In this document: piece after piece, positions 11,014 to 22,500 of the stretch
How positions within the stretch are numbered: the first letter of the stretch is position 1
Layout: every line of letters begins with the position of its first letter
Origin: Scleroderma bovista
Lineage: Eukaryota > Basidiomycota > Agaricomycetes > Boletales > Sclerodermataceae
Reading direction: 5' to 3'
NCBI GenBank assembly: GCA_037178675.1
Contig: JAYMGJ010000635.1
Location: forward strand, 1-28,619
DNA length: 28,619 nucleotides
The notes under the pieces: generated by a model
The model's input: only the letters and a program-made list of their open reading frames with translations
Told to the model about the DNA's origin: nothing
The model's database searches: none
Made by a program: the position numbers and the translations under genes

Positions 11014-11705
11014 GAGAGAGAGAGAATTCTAAATTTATATCCCGCTGCAAGCAAACAAAAAGTGCTAAGACGCGGTGCCACAGGGCCGTAGGAAAGTAAC
11101 GTATTTAGAGAGAAAGGGTACTATATAGCGAGTATTTGTAGGTCATCTAAGTATGAGGGTCTTATGGAGTAATCCCAGCGGGGACACGATGCGTGTAATA
11201 AACAGAATAGTCCGATGTTGACGATGATGATGCGAAAAGTCACGATCTGGATCTGGGAAAAAGGGGGGTCAGTACAACGTCACGGTTGTGCGGGAGATAC
11301 TTTGGATGGGTGGGGGTCATGCGAGGTGTCCGTAGGGGACATTTTGCGTGTGGTACGGACAACGGGAATGACCTGGGTAGAAGGGAGGTCAGAGTAGTGT
11401 CATGGTTGCACTGGAGGTACTTCGGGTGGGGTGGGGGCGCGATGTTTTTTGAATGCGTTGGTGGCGCGGAGGAATTTTACCAGTGCCTCTATGCCTTCTG
11501 TGGTGCCGATGATGTCTGACGTGACAAGATCCTCAGAGGCAGATTTGAGGATCTGGCGTTGTTCTTCGTATGTGGGGCAGGTGGCTATGATGTGGTCTCG
11601 CGATTGGAGTGGTTCGCCACATGGGCAGGAGCGGTCTTCAGTGGGGACGTGTTTGTTGTAGTACTCGCCCATAAAGGCGTGACCTGTGCGACATTGGATG
11701 AGGCG
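11014..11705 (-). mobile_element. 5'-truncated non-LTR (LINE-type) retrotransposon L1
   Basis: A 692-base dead element read on the minus strand. It holds the last ~100 codons of an ORF2 reverse-transcriptase polyprotein (11400-11705), a ~385-base 3' untranslated region and a short CT-dinucleotide tail at 11014-11027. The 3' region (about 11014-11345) is repeated in inverted orientation at 24874-25191 (L2), ending in the same CT tail, which defines the 3' end. The element is inserted in repeat R2. Confidence 0.75.
11400..11705 (-). pseudogene. Reverse transcriptase C-terminus of L1
   Basis: The frame reads TRLIQCRTGHAFMGEYY, followed by a CPCGEPLQSRDHIIATC zinc-binding motif (C-x-C-x8-H-x4-C), then a short tail ending at 11400. 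This arrangement is typical of the C-terminal end of ORF2 in fungal non-LTR elements, downstream of the RT (and often RNase H) domains, which are absent here. The frame happens to stay open into the flanking repeat up to 11822, but those residues come from the R2 target DNA, not the element. Confidence 0.75.
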
Positions 11706-12110
11706 AGTGGGAAGCTCGACGTTGTCGGACACAATGAAACTGGAGGTTAGTCCAATTATGTAGATGGAGTTATACACATTCTCAGGCCGGGTACATACAT
11801 AGATCTGAGTCGTGTTATCCATGTGACTTCTTCCTTACTGGTGACGATTGAGAAAATTATTTTATGTATGCCTCGGATCAAGGCCACTGGCCGATCTGAA
11901 CCTCGCGCCAACCGAGGCTATATGATCAAGCTTCATGCGGGGATACACTGAGAAATCAGCCTGGAATTACCAAAATGCACTGCATCTTCTACTCGGATCG
12001 CACCCATAGATTCCATCAATCACAATTCCCGGTGCTAGTGACCTTGCCTTGCGACGAGACCGAGTGAATATTAGGTATGTGCAGGAAGCGAGCAGCCTTA
12101 TGGTGTTTAC
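11706..12110 (+). repeat. Repeated unit R2 (truncated copy, next to L1)
   Basis: Matches R1 in inverted orientation. Examples are CATGTGACTTCTTCCTTAC near 11820 (R1 near 755) and ATCAATCACAATTCCCGGTG near 12017 (R1 near 525). The part near 11720-11800 is also related to R3 at 16012-16095. The first 14 bases (11706-11719) are also the upstream target-site duplication of L1. Sequence at 10865-10999 probably belongs to the same copy, split off by L1. Frames are broken. Confidence 0.6.
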
Positions 12111-12665
12111 CAGGAGGCATGATATGGTCATCGTCCAGACGCAGCCCGTCATACAGAAAAAGAATAGAGACCCCACCTGGTACTGGGTCCATTTTGAACC
12201 TATTCCTTCGTAAGTTAGCAATCATGCAAAAATACTACGCCTCTGTCATATCCATCATGGGGTCTGAAACATACACTTTGCTAGCATCGTAAATTCAAAT
12301 TTGAACAATTAGCTTCGAAGGTGCGTTTTGAATTGTTATGAATCGGCGATTTGAAGAGTTGGCGCGAGGCAACTAGACTCTGAAGGGCCAGCAGACGCTG
12401 GTCATTACCACCTTACCCTGGATCTATGAGTGCAGATCGCATCTCAAGAATGCTATGGATAAGATTGGCTGAAGGCTACGCTTGGTTTATTACATACCTG
12501 CATTTTTCCATAATTGTTGCAAGTCCACTGGGAGACAGCCGAAATTTCACGCTGGCCCAATCTGGTACGTAAGAAAGGTGTCAGGTGTTCCATTCGAACA
12601 GGCAACGTTGTACAAGACCACTTAAAAATGTGATCAAGTCAGTGAATTGAAGCGCCCATTGAGAA

Positions 12666-12674
12666 GATAAAAGG
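12666..12674 (+). promoter_or_regulatory. TATA-like box of the gene at 12729
   Basis: GATAAAAGG, 55-63 bases before the ATG, at the same place and in the same context as the box before the paralogue at the left edge. Confidence 0.5.
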
Positions 12675-12728
12675 ACAGTCAGTTCTGAGGACCCTCTCAA
12701 AGTCAACACTCTACGCTTTGTTTTCATC

Positions 12729-13314
12729 ATGTCCAGCACCCCAGTCATCTGCCACCTTGGTCAGGACCGGTACAGTATGAGGGTCCACAACATGTCGGTT
12801 GTCGTTGAAGGAGGCAAAGTTGTGGCTGATCCTAATGCCAAATTTCCAACAGTAGGTCCTGTTACCCCCCAACTGACCCTGTGGTGAACTGCTACCACGT
12901 CACTAGTGTTTCGACGTCCAGAAATGGGAAAAGAACAACATCTGCACCTACATTTTTTGGGACCAATCGAAGTATGCCGAATATAATGGACAATTGCAAA
13001 TCTATATGGCAGACGGCACCGACCCTCGCAACTGGACGGTCACCTGGTTACCCAACACGGACAGTTACACGTAAATCATTGACTCACTGCTACGATTTGA
13101 CTGTTCCTGACATGTCCCACCCTATAGCATCGCGCCAGGACCTCCCAGTGGGAATGCTTGGACTGCACCAGAAGGAGGTGGCCAGGTAAAAGCTGTTCAT
13201 CATCATTGGGATGCTGTCATTCATACCTTGCTTCAGCTCTACCTCAGCCCGTTAGACTCCGGGAATCCCAGCCAGCGGTTCGTTATCACTAAATGCGAGC
13301 CGCAGAAAGACTGA
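12729..13314 (+). CDS. Small protein resembling fungal beta-trefoil (I66/cospin-like) protease inhibitors, 4 exons
   Basis: Exons 12729-12851, 12907-13070, 13128-13185 and 13237-13314 join in frame through GT-AG introns of 50-57 bases to give 140 aa. There is no signal peptide or membrane segment. The order of short strands (RYSMRVHN, VVADPN, NWTVTWLP, SYTI, AWTAPEGGGQLYLSPL, SQRFVI) resembles the mushroom I66 inhibitor pattern (ordered as GRYxIRN, VxADEN, WxVT, YTI, GW, FVIE). Mushroom proteins of this type are cytosolic, block serine proteases and are thought to deter fungivores. This assignment is by recalled pattern only and is tentative. The start is fixed by the TATA-like box and by conservation with the paralogue at 1-110. 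It could instead be another small beta-trefoil family such as a lectin. No lesion is visible. Confidence 0.8.
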
Positions 13315-13479
13315 AGGTCATCATGTGTTTTTGTCTGAAATGTACAATTATCTGTCAGTTTGAGCGGTTGAGACAGTGTTTGTGTCCCTTGTTGTTGCTA
13401 GTATTTGTTTGAAAATCCCAAACATTCGCGAGAGCCAAGTTCATGTGAGTTTTACACAGCAAGACGACTTACATATGTA

Positions 13480-16100
13480 TCAATCGATCCCGGACACTAC
13501 GTCGACAGATCGTGTGTCTTTTATCGTCTAGCCCCGCTGTACACTATGCACGTTCGATAAATCACACAACCCAAAGGTCCCTTATCCGAGGCAGGTTCGG
13601 AAGATTGGTGATGATACAACACTACCGTTAAGTACCGACACTCGCCCTTCGGAGAGGCAGGTCTACGATCTTCATGATCACCCAGGACAGGCTTCTTTGC
13701 CAACTACCTCACCACTCAGGTCCGTATCACACATTGGCCTACTAGGGGGACTCTCAACTCCCGCGGATAATTCCGTCCTTTGTGTCTAACCTTACTTAAC
13801 TTGCAGGCCTACGCTTTCGATGGCCCGATCAATACCGACCCTCAAGCGGAAGGAACTCGCGGCGGTTAGGAAGCGTCGTGCAGACGGTGCAAACCCCCTT
13901 AGATAGAGATCGGCTCGAAAGCAGTGGAGTGGGCAGTTCGCAGACGAAATCTTTGTAGTAAATACAACGGATTATCGCTTGGTGGGCCATCGTATCCATT
14001 TGGTTTGTATCTCAATGAATTTAGGTTCCCCTTCTTCGCTCAATTCATCGTTCGCTGCCTGTCTTTGAAAGGTTTCGTAGCTATTTGTCTGCGGGTGGCT
14101 CGCATAGGCCGAAATATCCAGCTCATGGGTGCAGGTTTTCAACGAGATTCATTCGAAAATCGGTTCCCCATACGTTCGCCCATCGTGACTCATTCTTCGC
14201 ACCGAACTCGCGCAACTCACTGCTGACATTGATGAAGAGGCAACCGCTCTCCTCTTGCTCACATCGGGCGATGTGCCCATTTGTCTGCGCGGGGATCACG
14301 GTGTACGGTCCTCATGACTGGGAGCCTTCACAAGAATGAATGTATTTGTTACGGGCTACAGTACCTGGCGACCTTTTTGCATCAAACGTTGACAACAGTG
14401 ACAGCTCCCGAGGTCAATGTGTGTATATGCATAGACGATATCATCATCGCAACTATCAACAGCTCAGCATGGAAAGCACACAAGGGAATATATCTTTACG
14501 TCAAGTGGTCGTCTAGAATGATAAACATCACTTGTATCGAGCAGCGATCAGTCACCTGTTGGGGATGCCGTTACATCCGTTTGTCGAGATGACTGACTCT
14601 AGAGCTCGTTGCAAAGCATTGCGGTTCGCTGAGGTCCACCCGTTGGATGAAAAGAGTCCAGCTAGAGCAAATGTGAGTCATGCATTTATCTTTCCTCCCT
14701 GCCATGGGCCAACGAAAGTGGATTCAGATTACTCACAATATACGCGTCTCAGTCTCGCCTTGGCATGACACTTCCCCATCCATGATGAAGCTACAGGCTA
14801 CTCTTTAAATGAAACTTGTCTGTACAAACTCAGGCTGACCCTAGAATCATTCCACAGAATGAAGGCTTTGGCATTTACAATCTTCCATGCAACTTTTACC
14901 GTTCCAATTTGGATGGAACCGGTAGTCCGTGATCAAGTCGACTGGTCCACGCCTTGAAGTGTGGGTAGTTGTACGTTTGCTGGTCACTACGATGTCCAAT
15001 GGCGTCCTACCCTCTGCGTTCCATCCAACATCCATCGAGAGAGCAGACCACCGGGTATGTTCCCGCCCCATTGTGCTTCACAGTGTTGATAATACTTGAT
15101 CGTACAATTCACATGTGGGAATTAACCTCTCAATTGCTTGGTATTTTGCAGTGGCAAGAATAGTAGTAACAAGTCATCCTCAAATCGAATTTGGGCGACA
15201 ATCCAGCTCTGATGGCTTTGCCTACGTCGAGGACTGCACAGGGACGCACAAGTGCTATTACATGTTCTAGGTGTGTGGAAATCCTAGAACCACCGTTGGT
15301 TCGAATGATACTCTCCTCGTATGCGATTTTTATTTCCTTCTGTATTGCCTGGGTGCTTATTCTTTCAAAAGATTTGTTTAGGTATGGCAAGCACCGCCAA
15401 CTTTCGGCGCAGCTTGGAAACTGACGGTATATGGCGCCAAATTACAACCTCTTATTGACCCAAATCATTTTATCAGTCTAACAGAGTAGGGGACAATAAT
15501 CAGAAGATACATACATCCATTTGACTTGGTGAATGCTAATTCGCAGCAAAGTGGGTTTTCGATAATAAGTGCTGGGAAGTCTGGGTCTGGTACGTTCATC
15601 GTCGTTCAACTTAATGCATACTTGTCTCTTCTGTCTTTATCTCAGGGTTTCAGCTGGGGTCATCCTTCGAGTCTGGCAGCCGAATTTTGTGCACGCGAAG
15701 GGGCCATTACCCCACCGCATCTACTTCCCCCATGATGACGATAGCATTCACTCGCCCGGCGTACGCCAACAGAGCGATGACGCCCGATTTCTAGGTGGAC
15801 ATCAATATTTCTTCTACATAGTAGATGAACTGAAAGATGGCATCATAGCTGACGATCTTACTTCTTCCCAATGTCCGATGATCATGATGATCCGGCAAGT
15901 TCATACTAGTATGCACTTGCCACTTGGAGTCGTCACCTCCAAACGGATCATACCAGCCCTGCAGGTCCGAGACAGGTTTGGCTCGAAGTTGTTGACACAA
16001 TTTGGTCCACCACAATAAAGCTAAAGGTCAGTCCAATCACATAGTAGATTGGTAGTTATACATGGGTCAAGAATACATTAAATATTAGTCGTTAGACATG
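13480..16100 (+). repeat. Degenerate repeated unit R3
   Basis: Inverted partner of R1 from about 820 to 3145, and direct partner of R4: 13560-13723 matches 24660-24865, and 14060-14505 matches 25205-25590. R1 matches are spread over the whole length, including 14700-14770, 14860-15115 and 15640-16020. Frames are interrupted throughout. Some fragments look once-coding (minus 15130-15390, plus 15569-16018), but none is intact. It starts about 170 bases after the small inhibitor-like gene. Confidence 0.65.
13570..13869 (+). pseudogene. Relic 3' exons of an unidentified multi-copy gene (R3 copy)
   Basis: The frame VPYPRQVRKIGDD leads to DTRPSERQVYD. After an AG at about 13686 comes an exon reading TGFFANYLTTQ, then an intron-like stretch (13721-13804) and a last exon AYAFDGPINTDPQ ending TRGG at TAG 13867-13869. 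R4 preserves the first part (VPCPRQVQKIGN, DTRPSERQVYG, TGSFANYLINQ) and R1 preserves the last part with the same stop position. The family is not recognised. The start is missing and R1/R4 are broken, so it is treated as a pseudogene. Confidence 0.35.
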
Positions 16101-16528
16101 GTGCTTGGCTGCAAGCGTGGTACAGGTTTGCAGAAACCCCTCGTTGCACGGATCATCTCGGTGCCAAACAAATGGCTTTGCAAAGACGCATAAAGGTACA
16201 CATGAATTCCTGGAGTTGTTAGAGGTCAATCTAAGGTCTGATCCAATAAAACATTGAGTACTATGTGGGCATAATAATAGCTGAGTGCACATGGACTCAC
16301 ATCTAGCGTATGAGCCAGTAGGGTAGTTTGATTGCCAGTATCTTCCACTGCAAGGGTCAGCCTCACATTGTACGACCCTTGTGACGAGATATTTGTTAGT
16401 GAGTCGAGTAGAGAAAGAAGTCAACAATGAATGAAAATCATGATTGCTTGGAATCGACAAGCCAAGTGGTTTGTGTAGAGCTATCGCTGAACCAGTGACA
16501 CGGAAGTCGCCTATATACTGGTATACCA
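16101..16528. other. Intergenic stretch downstream of the HET gene
   Basis: A minus-strand frame fills 16092-16529 (145 codons) and begins at the HET stop codon. It has no recognisable motif, is Cys- and Ser-rich in a patternless way and has no promoter of its own. It is more likely the 3' UTR and spacer than a gene. Confidence 0.35.
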
Positions 16529-18677
16529 TCAGATGGTCGCTATCAATATTGTTTGTTTTATGCTTTTGATGTATTTTGTGTTGCCTGGGGGTGATGTCCG
16601 CCTTTGAAACAAGTGACCTGATGTCGGCAAAGATGTTTCCTTCACAATAAAAGTTCTTGGAATGCGTGAAGTGACCATAGTCCCCCAGCTGTTCTCATAA
16701 GACTCAAGCAGAGTATGAAAGGTATGTATACTCGCCTTTACCCCATTGGGTGCTGGCGAGAAATTCACGGACACCCCATCCACGAGTAGCGGAAACCTGT
16801 CCCGCCACTTACTCAGACTATCGCGTATCATGAGACCCAGCATGTTGCAATTGGGATCATTGGTTTCCTGTAGATTGGTGAATATAAACACCAATAAGAT
16901 AATGGTGGACAAGGTGAAAACTACCTACCTCAACATCAAAGCCTATCCATTCATGTTCATTGTAACGGGAAGGATACTGAAATACTTCAACCTTGACTCC
17001 ACGATTCCTTGAGCTCTCCCACACGACACAGGAAGTCTGCACGGCCCAGGCTGATGCAAGAAGAGAGGCGTGCTTCACCCAAATATGACCATAGCGTTCA
17101 CCACGAGAGCGAATCTCAACCATGGATTGGCCATGCTCTGGTCCTCGGACCAGCATTTCCTTGTATGCTTCTCTGGCATACCGTTCCCATGGACATCCGC
17201 TGGCGGGTACCTCAGAGACGAAATGTATCCAATCCTGGCCAAAGCATTGCCCAATGCCCACTGCAAAGCGACAGCTGGACTGACTATCGGAGTAGACTTT
17301 GACGCAAAGAGGATCAGTGCTGGTTAGAGTGAGTATGTTTCCCGAGAGTTTGGATGGAAATGTGCCACAGTAGGTCAAACCACTTTCGATGATCGCACCG
17401 TCTTCGATCTCGAATATGGTATTGTGGTGCGGTGTGTCTTGATATCTGAGGTAGAGTTGACGGAACTGTAGAGTCCGTGCAATAGGAAAACCACCACAGA
17501 GCGAAGTAAAGTATCTGTAGTAATTGGTTTTCCACAAAGCCAAATTAATGACCACCGGTGGAAATGACGGACCACAGCGGCATGGTAGCCAGGCTGCGAA
17601 GACTGAGTCAGAGTCAGAACAAGGATGGAGGAACAGCCGAATTTGAATGCCACGATTGGTGATGGGGAATACACCAAGTTGATCTTCGTCGATCAAAGGA
17701 AGCTCTTCTTCTGGTATGTCACGTTTGAGAAATCGGATGAATTCATCAGGACCCATAAGCTCCATTCGATGACAACCCCGAAAGAAGCTTGGATCATCAG
17801 CAAGTATACTGCCAGTCCGCCCATTGTCTTCATTGAAACCCCACGCAAAGATGCTTTGGTCATTCGACATGCGGATGATTTCCAGCTGAAGGCGGTGAAA
17901 TGCTTTCTTCCCCTCTCCATACACCATCGGCATGTTCACATCCAGTAATCCCATCAGAGAATAAGCTTTATCCTCGACCCGAGTCGTCGTCCGATCAGCG
18001 GCCCATGACATGATTTGAGCAACACAGGGACGATTGGAGGAAATCCCGTCCGTCAATACATAGTGTGGAACACGAGTGATGTCTGCTAAGGTGTGCGCAA
18101 GGGTCCTCTTGTCTCCTATGTGTTGCCAATCCTTGTTAAAGAACTGGACATTGCTCGGTGCTATCATCTCCTGTAGGGTCCACCCACGCGAGAACCACTC
18201 TGGCCAACCATTGGAATTGGGGTACCTCCCCTCGTTATGCACAGTGGGAAAGGATGGACCGCAGACGTCGTGGAGGTACGCATAGCATACCCTCGAATTT
18301 TCATACCACCGGTACATGGAGTTGATCGCCTCAGATAACTCCGCGCTGCTTCGTTTGTCTATGCAACAAGTATCCACCCACAGCCATTCGTACCCGTCCC
18401 TTTCGGCCAGCTTACAGCAATCAAGGATCTTCTGGTAGCCGACGCGCCGACGAACTTCGTCCTGTTTGTCCTTTTCCACCTTGGCGAGTTCCACCATCTC
18501 ATCATAATCAGTTTCTGTGGTCTCTCCTCGTTGTTCGATCCACCGATGGGATAAGATTGCATAGGCCGTGGATTCATCATCTCGGAACTGGAGAACCTTT
18601 GTTCGATAATCCACTCTCCCTCCATTGCTTATCGCATACTCCCTCTCGATAAATGCTTGTACATCGATCAGACGCAT
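16529..18677 (-). CDS. HET-domain (heterokaryon-incompatibility family) protein, 2 exons
   Basis: Exons 16929-18677 and 16529-16867 join in phase 0 across a 61-base GT-AG intron, giving 695 aa. The start MRLIDVQAF is typical of basidiomycete HET proteins. HET signatures are present and intact: YAILSHRW (residues 39-46), WLWVDTCCIDK (98-108), INSMYRWYENSRVCYAYL (118-135), WFSRGWTLQEMIAPSNVQFF (161-180) and AYSLMGLLDVNMPMVYGEG (238-256). The long C-terminal part has no NACHT or WD repeats that I can see. In ascomycetes HET domains trigger cell death on non-self fusion. In basidiomycetes the family is expanded, and its role is inferred rather than shown. It lies on the same strand as the RdRP gene, about 860 bases beyond the RdRP stop. 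Confidence 0.92.
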
Positions 18678-19533
18678 GTTTGGAAGCTATCCATGCCTCC
18701 CTTAGACTGTGTTCGACATTTGAGTGGCATGCATACCTTCTCTAATGGATTCGGTGATCACCAAATAATTTCCAAAGCAATGCTCGTATAGAAGGCGAGT
18801 AATTGTGATGATAAGGCTGCTTTAGCAGGACGTCTTATATGAAGTAAGAAAAGCAAGAGGAAAGCCGGTGAATGGCACTCACAAAGTAGTTCTAGTCACC
18901 TTGAGCCAACCCTGAGTAGTGAGCAGCTCCAAGTGTCGAGGGAAGCAAAATCCATGCCATCCCCACTAAAGTTTGTTTCAAACTAGAACCTAGGCTGTGT
19001 TCGAAATGTCAAGCAACGGGCCTAGTGACAGGCTAACGGGAGTCCCGGCACATCCTCCCCCGGCGGCCCCCTCCGAAGCAGGTATTATGTAAGAGCATAA
19101 TTACTGGTCCTTAGCGCTTCCGTTGACGGGCGCGTTCCGCAATGCAAATCGCTCCATGTTCAAAGACGATACTATAAAAGACTTCTTGCTCTTTGCCACT
19201 GTAGTGTCAAATCAGAACAAGTTGGAAGGATACTATTATGGTTGCGATCCTCATCACTGACGTGTTCCTTGTCAGGCGCCTGCCTACCGTGCATTCTGTC
19301 AATCTCAATTTCACCTTATCTTTGAATCGGGTGATTCTCTCAAATGTCGCCGTTATGTCAGTTTCAGTTCCTGCAAGATCCCTGACAATGCCAATAAATA
19401 AAGCGTTGATGTGTGTACCATTGAGTAATTTTCTTAGAGACCACAACTTGAGCTTTGGATATGTGCTTAAAATTGTTGTTACAAGGCCTATATTTTACAT
19501 TTCAATTGAACTTGGCACCTAAGAGGTAAATAT
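18678..19533. other. Region between the HET and RdRP genes
   Basis: Holds the HET promoter and the RdRP 3' UTR. A TATAAAAG on the plus strand at 19173-19180 stands 58-65 bases before an ATG at 19238 that opens a 94-codon frame (to 19522). The overlapping minus frame 19207-19446 has an equally protein-like composition. Neither shows a known domain. Either could be a small gene or chance. Confidence 0.35.
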
Positions 19534-22500
19534 TCAGCGCTGGGATTGTCGAACGTGCTCTTCTGCTGTCTTGATTAATTTCAACATTCTTCCGAGAGCG
19601 ATGAAACCAAAACTCTGTGGGCCATAGGAGCCAGGGTCTTCATGCAGAGCCTCTTCAGCGACACACCATGCTGCCCACGCGCGCCTGAAATGCTCGGCGA
19701 TCAACAGAATCTCATCCTCATCCTCGATCTCGCCCTCCTCCTCATTGTCACCCTCTTCCTCAGTGTCGCCCTCTTCCTCAGTGTCACCCTCTTCCTCAGT
19801 GTCACCCTCTTCCTCAGTGTCGCCCTCTTCCTCAGTGTCGCCCTCTTCAATCTCATCCTCATCCTCGTCCTCATCCTCATCGTGCTGATGGTTCGTCTCC
19901 TTCGCTTGCATTTCAGCCTTTACAGCACGGACGAGTTCGTGAGTCTATCAGATATGAGACAATGTCCACAAATATCCAATCAAACAAATATACTCACTTG
20001 AAAGTTCATAGACTCAACCGCTTCTCTCCGTCGCTGGTGGTGCGACCAATTTTCCATGAGCGTCCCACTGATGAGCTCAGCCTCCGAAACGGGGGTATCC
20101 TTGTGCTTCGAAAGACTATGAACCTTTCCAATGGCGAGGAGCTGGTCACAATAATCCACAAGCAGACGCTGCATTTCCTCATGCAGCTCCTCGGATGGTG
20201 TCTGTAACTCAGGCAAACCAAGATCATATAAACCAACTCCACGTAAAGCGTGCTCGATTACGTTGCCTTTGGAAGGTGAATCCTCTCTGTCCCTCTCCTC
20301 TGGAATCCAGTGCACTAGAGGGACGCCACGGAACAGCTTTCCGAGTAGTTTTTGGCTCTTGTAGAAATTCCTTTCAGTTGGGTCTTGGCCTTCGTATGCA
20401 AGGAAGTCTGGTTTCTTCCGTTCCCTTGACTTCGGAAGACCCGAGGACTTCACGGGTGTCCCAGTTTTGGGAAAATCCACCGCATGTGAAGCATGCTCGG
20501 CGAGCCGAAGGCATTCCTGACATCCAGGATCTTTGAGGTCTGCGATTCTCAAGTGCGAATGTGCAATTAGACCAATTAGATCTGACTCGATCTGCGAAAA
20601 TTTGAGGAAAAAAGACCGAAGGGTTCAATATTGTGCTCACATAGTCAAAGATAAATTTGATAACATCCGAAATGTCGCAAGGTCTAACCGTCTTTTTGAT
20701 CCCAAGGGATCCGTATTCCCCGGGAGTAAAGACTCGCTCAGGATGTAGGAGGGGCTTGAAGGGTCAATTATGCAGTATGGACGAAGGAATTGTTACGACA
20801 TACATCCAGAATCAAATTAAAGTCATCACCGTCCATGTCCCCACCACCGAGGAAGGATGACAATGATCGATTGCCCCTAGGTATCATCAGAGTCAACACG
20901 ATTCACAACCAAGGGCGCTCACTTGCACGAAAACACGACTACGTTAGTCAAGTGTTTCAGCTGCTCTCGCCTAACTGCTCTGACGAGCTGTACATCCCCG
21001 GGGTGGAACTGAGGACTACGAGTGATGGCGACATCGCCTTCAATCTCCTCGTATATTCCTTTCTTCTCATCAAACACTGTCGCATATATTTCTCCTTCCT
21101 CAAGACAATCCCATTCGTCTGATACCCCATACAGCGTATACGATCCAGGAACTGGGATGTGGGCTCGATACTTGAGTTCCCGTAAGATGTGTGTTTCAGA
21201 GCATTTGAGGGAATTAACCAGGAGATCGCTCCGATAGTCCTCCTGACCATCGTCCGCCTGGAAGTCTACACCAAGTATCTTCTTCATATTGCTAAACAAA
21301 GACGGGAGGTTGAAGGATGCGCCTAGTCCATGCTGTTGAAGCACCTTTGACGCATCTTGCAGAGAATTGTGGAGAGCATGTACTTCACGGATCGCAGCGT
21401 CTTGAAGTTCGATGATGTGGTCGCAGTCGGCGCCCAGGAACTCCAGCAGAGAGATGAGGGGTCGGTTAAGGTACATCGCCTTTGGGCGCATAGAGGTGCC
21501 TTGGATATCGAAAGTACGGTTGTCCGGCGCCTCGAATTTGATCTGCGACGGCCGAAGACAAATTACTTTACCGACAAGGGTGTTATCTTCGACGACCATT
21601 CCCTTTGATCCTCCAAGACGAAACTGTAGGGCGCAAGGATGGCTACTTGTCGAGACACGTTTCTTCGTCGGTAGGTATGCTTTCCAGATTGCGCGCATGA
21701 GCTCAGTAGAAATAGGACTACATCCGTCGGTCATAACAGTACCAGTTGGTGATGTGCGATCAGCGATTCTTTCAATCTCGTCGGGTTCGATTGTTATAGA
21801 TGGGTCTGTTGCGGAGAATGCTTGGGACCAGCGGGCACCAAGTCTCGCGGGATAATGCTGAAGCCGAGAGAAGTCCCCCTACTACCTTGTCAACGCGGCG
21901 TCAGAGGTGTATAAAAAAAGCATACCAGACTATTCCTGATGGATGCTGCATCCCACTCTTTACCTTCAACATCTTTGAATGGAGTAACGAACCACATGGA
22001 GTGCTCTTTAAGACCACTCATCGAGTAGCCAAGAAATTGATAGCGGCGGCCTGCTACCAGGCAACCTTTCAGCAAGATAGGATGGTAACGCACCGCCAAT
22101 AGTTGACTGATCGACGTCGCAAAGTCCTTCTGAAGCTTCGATCCTCCCTCATCCCGGAAAGAAACACGAAGAAAGCATTCGTGATTGCCGAATTTCCGAA
22201 GGACACTGTTGGATTTATCAACGTTGGGACCTTCTAAAATGTGTCGCGTTGGAGTCACGATCAACTGGTACGTGTATGAAGTCGCAATATTCGGCGGCGC
22301 AAGCCTATTCCTGGGTTTCTGCTGTGCCACGAGATATTCGTAGATGATGTATTTCAACCGCTCCACTAGTGAATGGCCTCCTTGGGAATGTTGAGGACGG
22401 CCACTTTGTTTCTTCCTGCGAACAGAGCGCTCTTCTTCCAAATAGGTGACAAATTCGCCGAGTATGGACGCTGCATGCTCTGGGTAAGTTTCGGACAGCT

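Noticed and set aside
11400..11822. A single 140-codon gene starting at the ATG at 11822
   Set aside because: The frame crosses the target-site duplication at 11706-11719. Its first part is R2 sequence (shared with R1) and only the rest is retroelement.
12016..12225. Minus frame with FLYDGLRLDDD, recalling SUMO-like proteins
   Set aside because: The match is a dozen residues, no flanking ubiquitin-like strands follow, and the area overlaps repeat R2 on the other strand.
16092..16529. 145-codon minus frame directly after the HET stop codon
   Set aside because: No motif, no promoter, no homologue recognised. The Ser/Cys-rich composition fits an untranslated region better than a gene.
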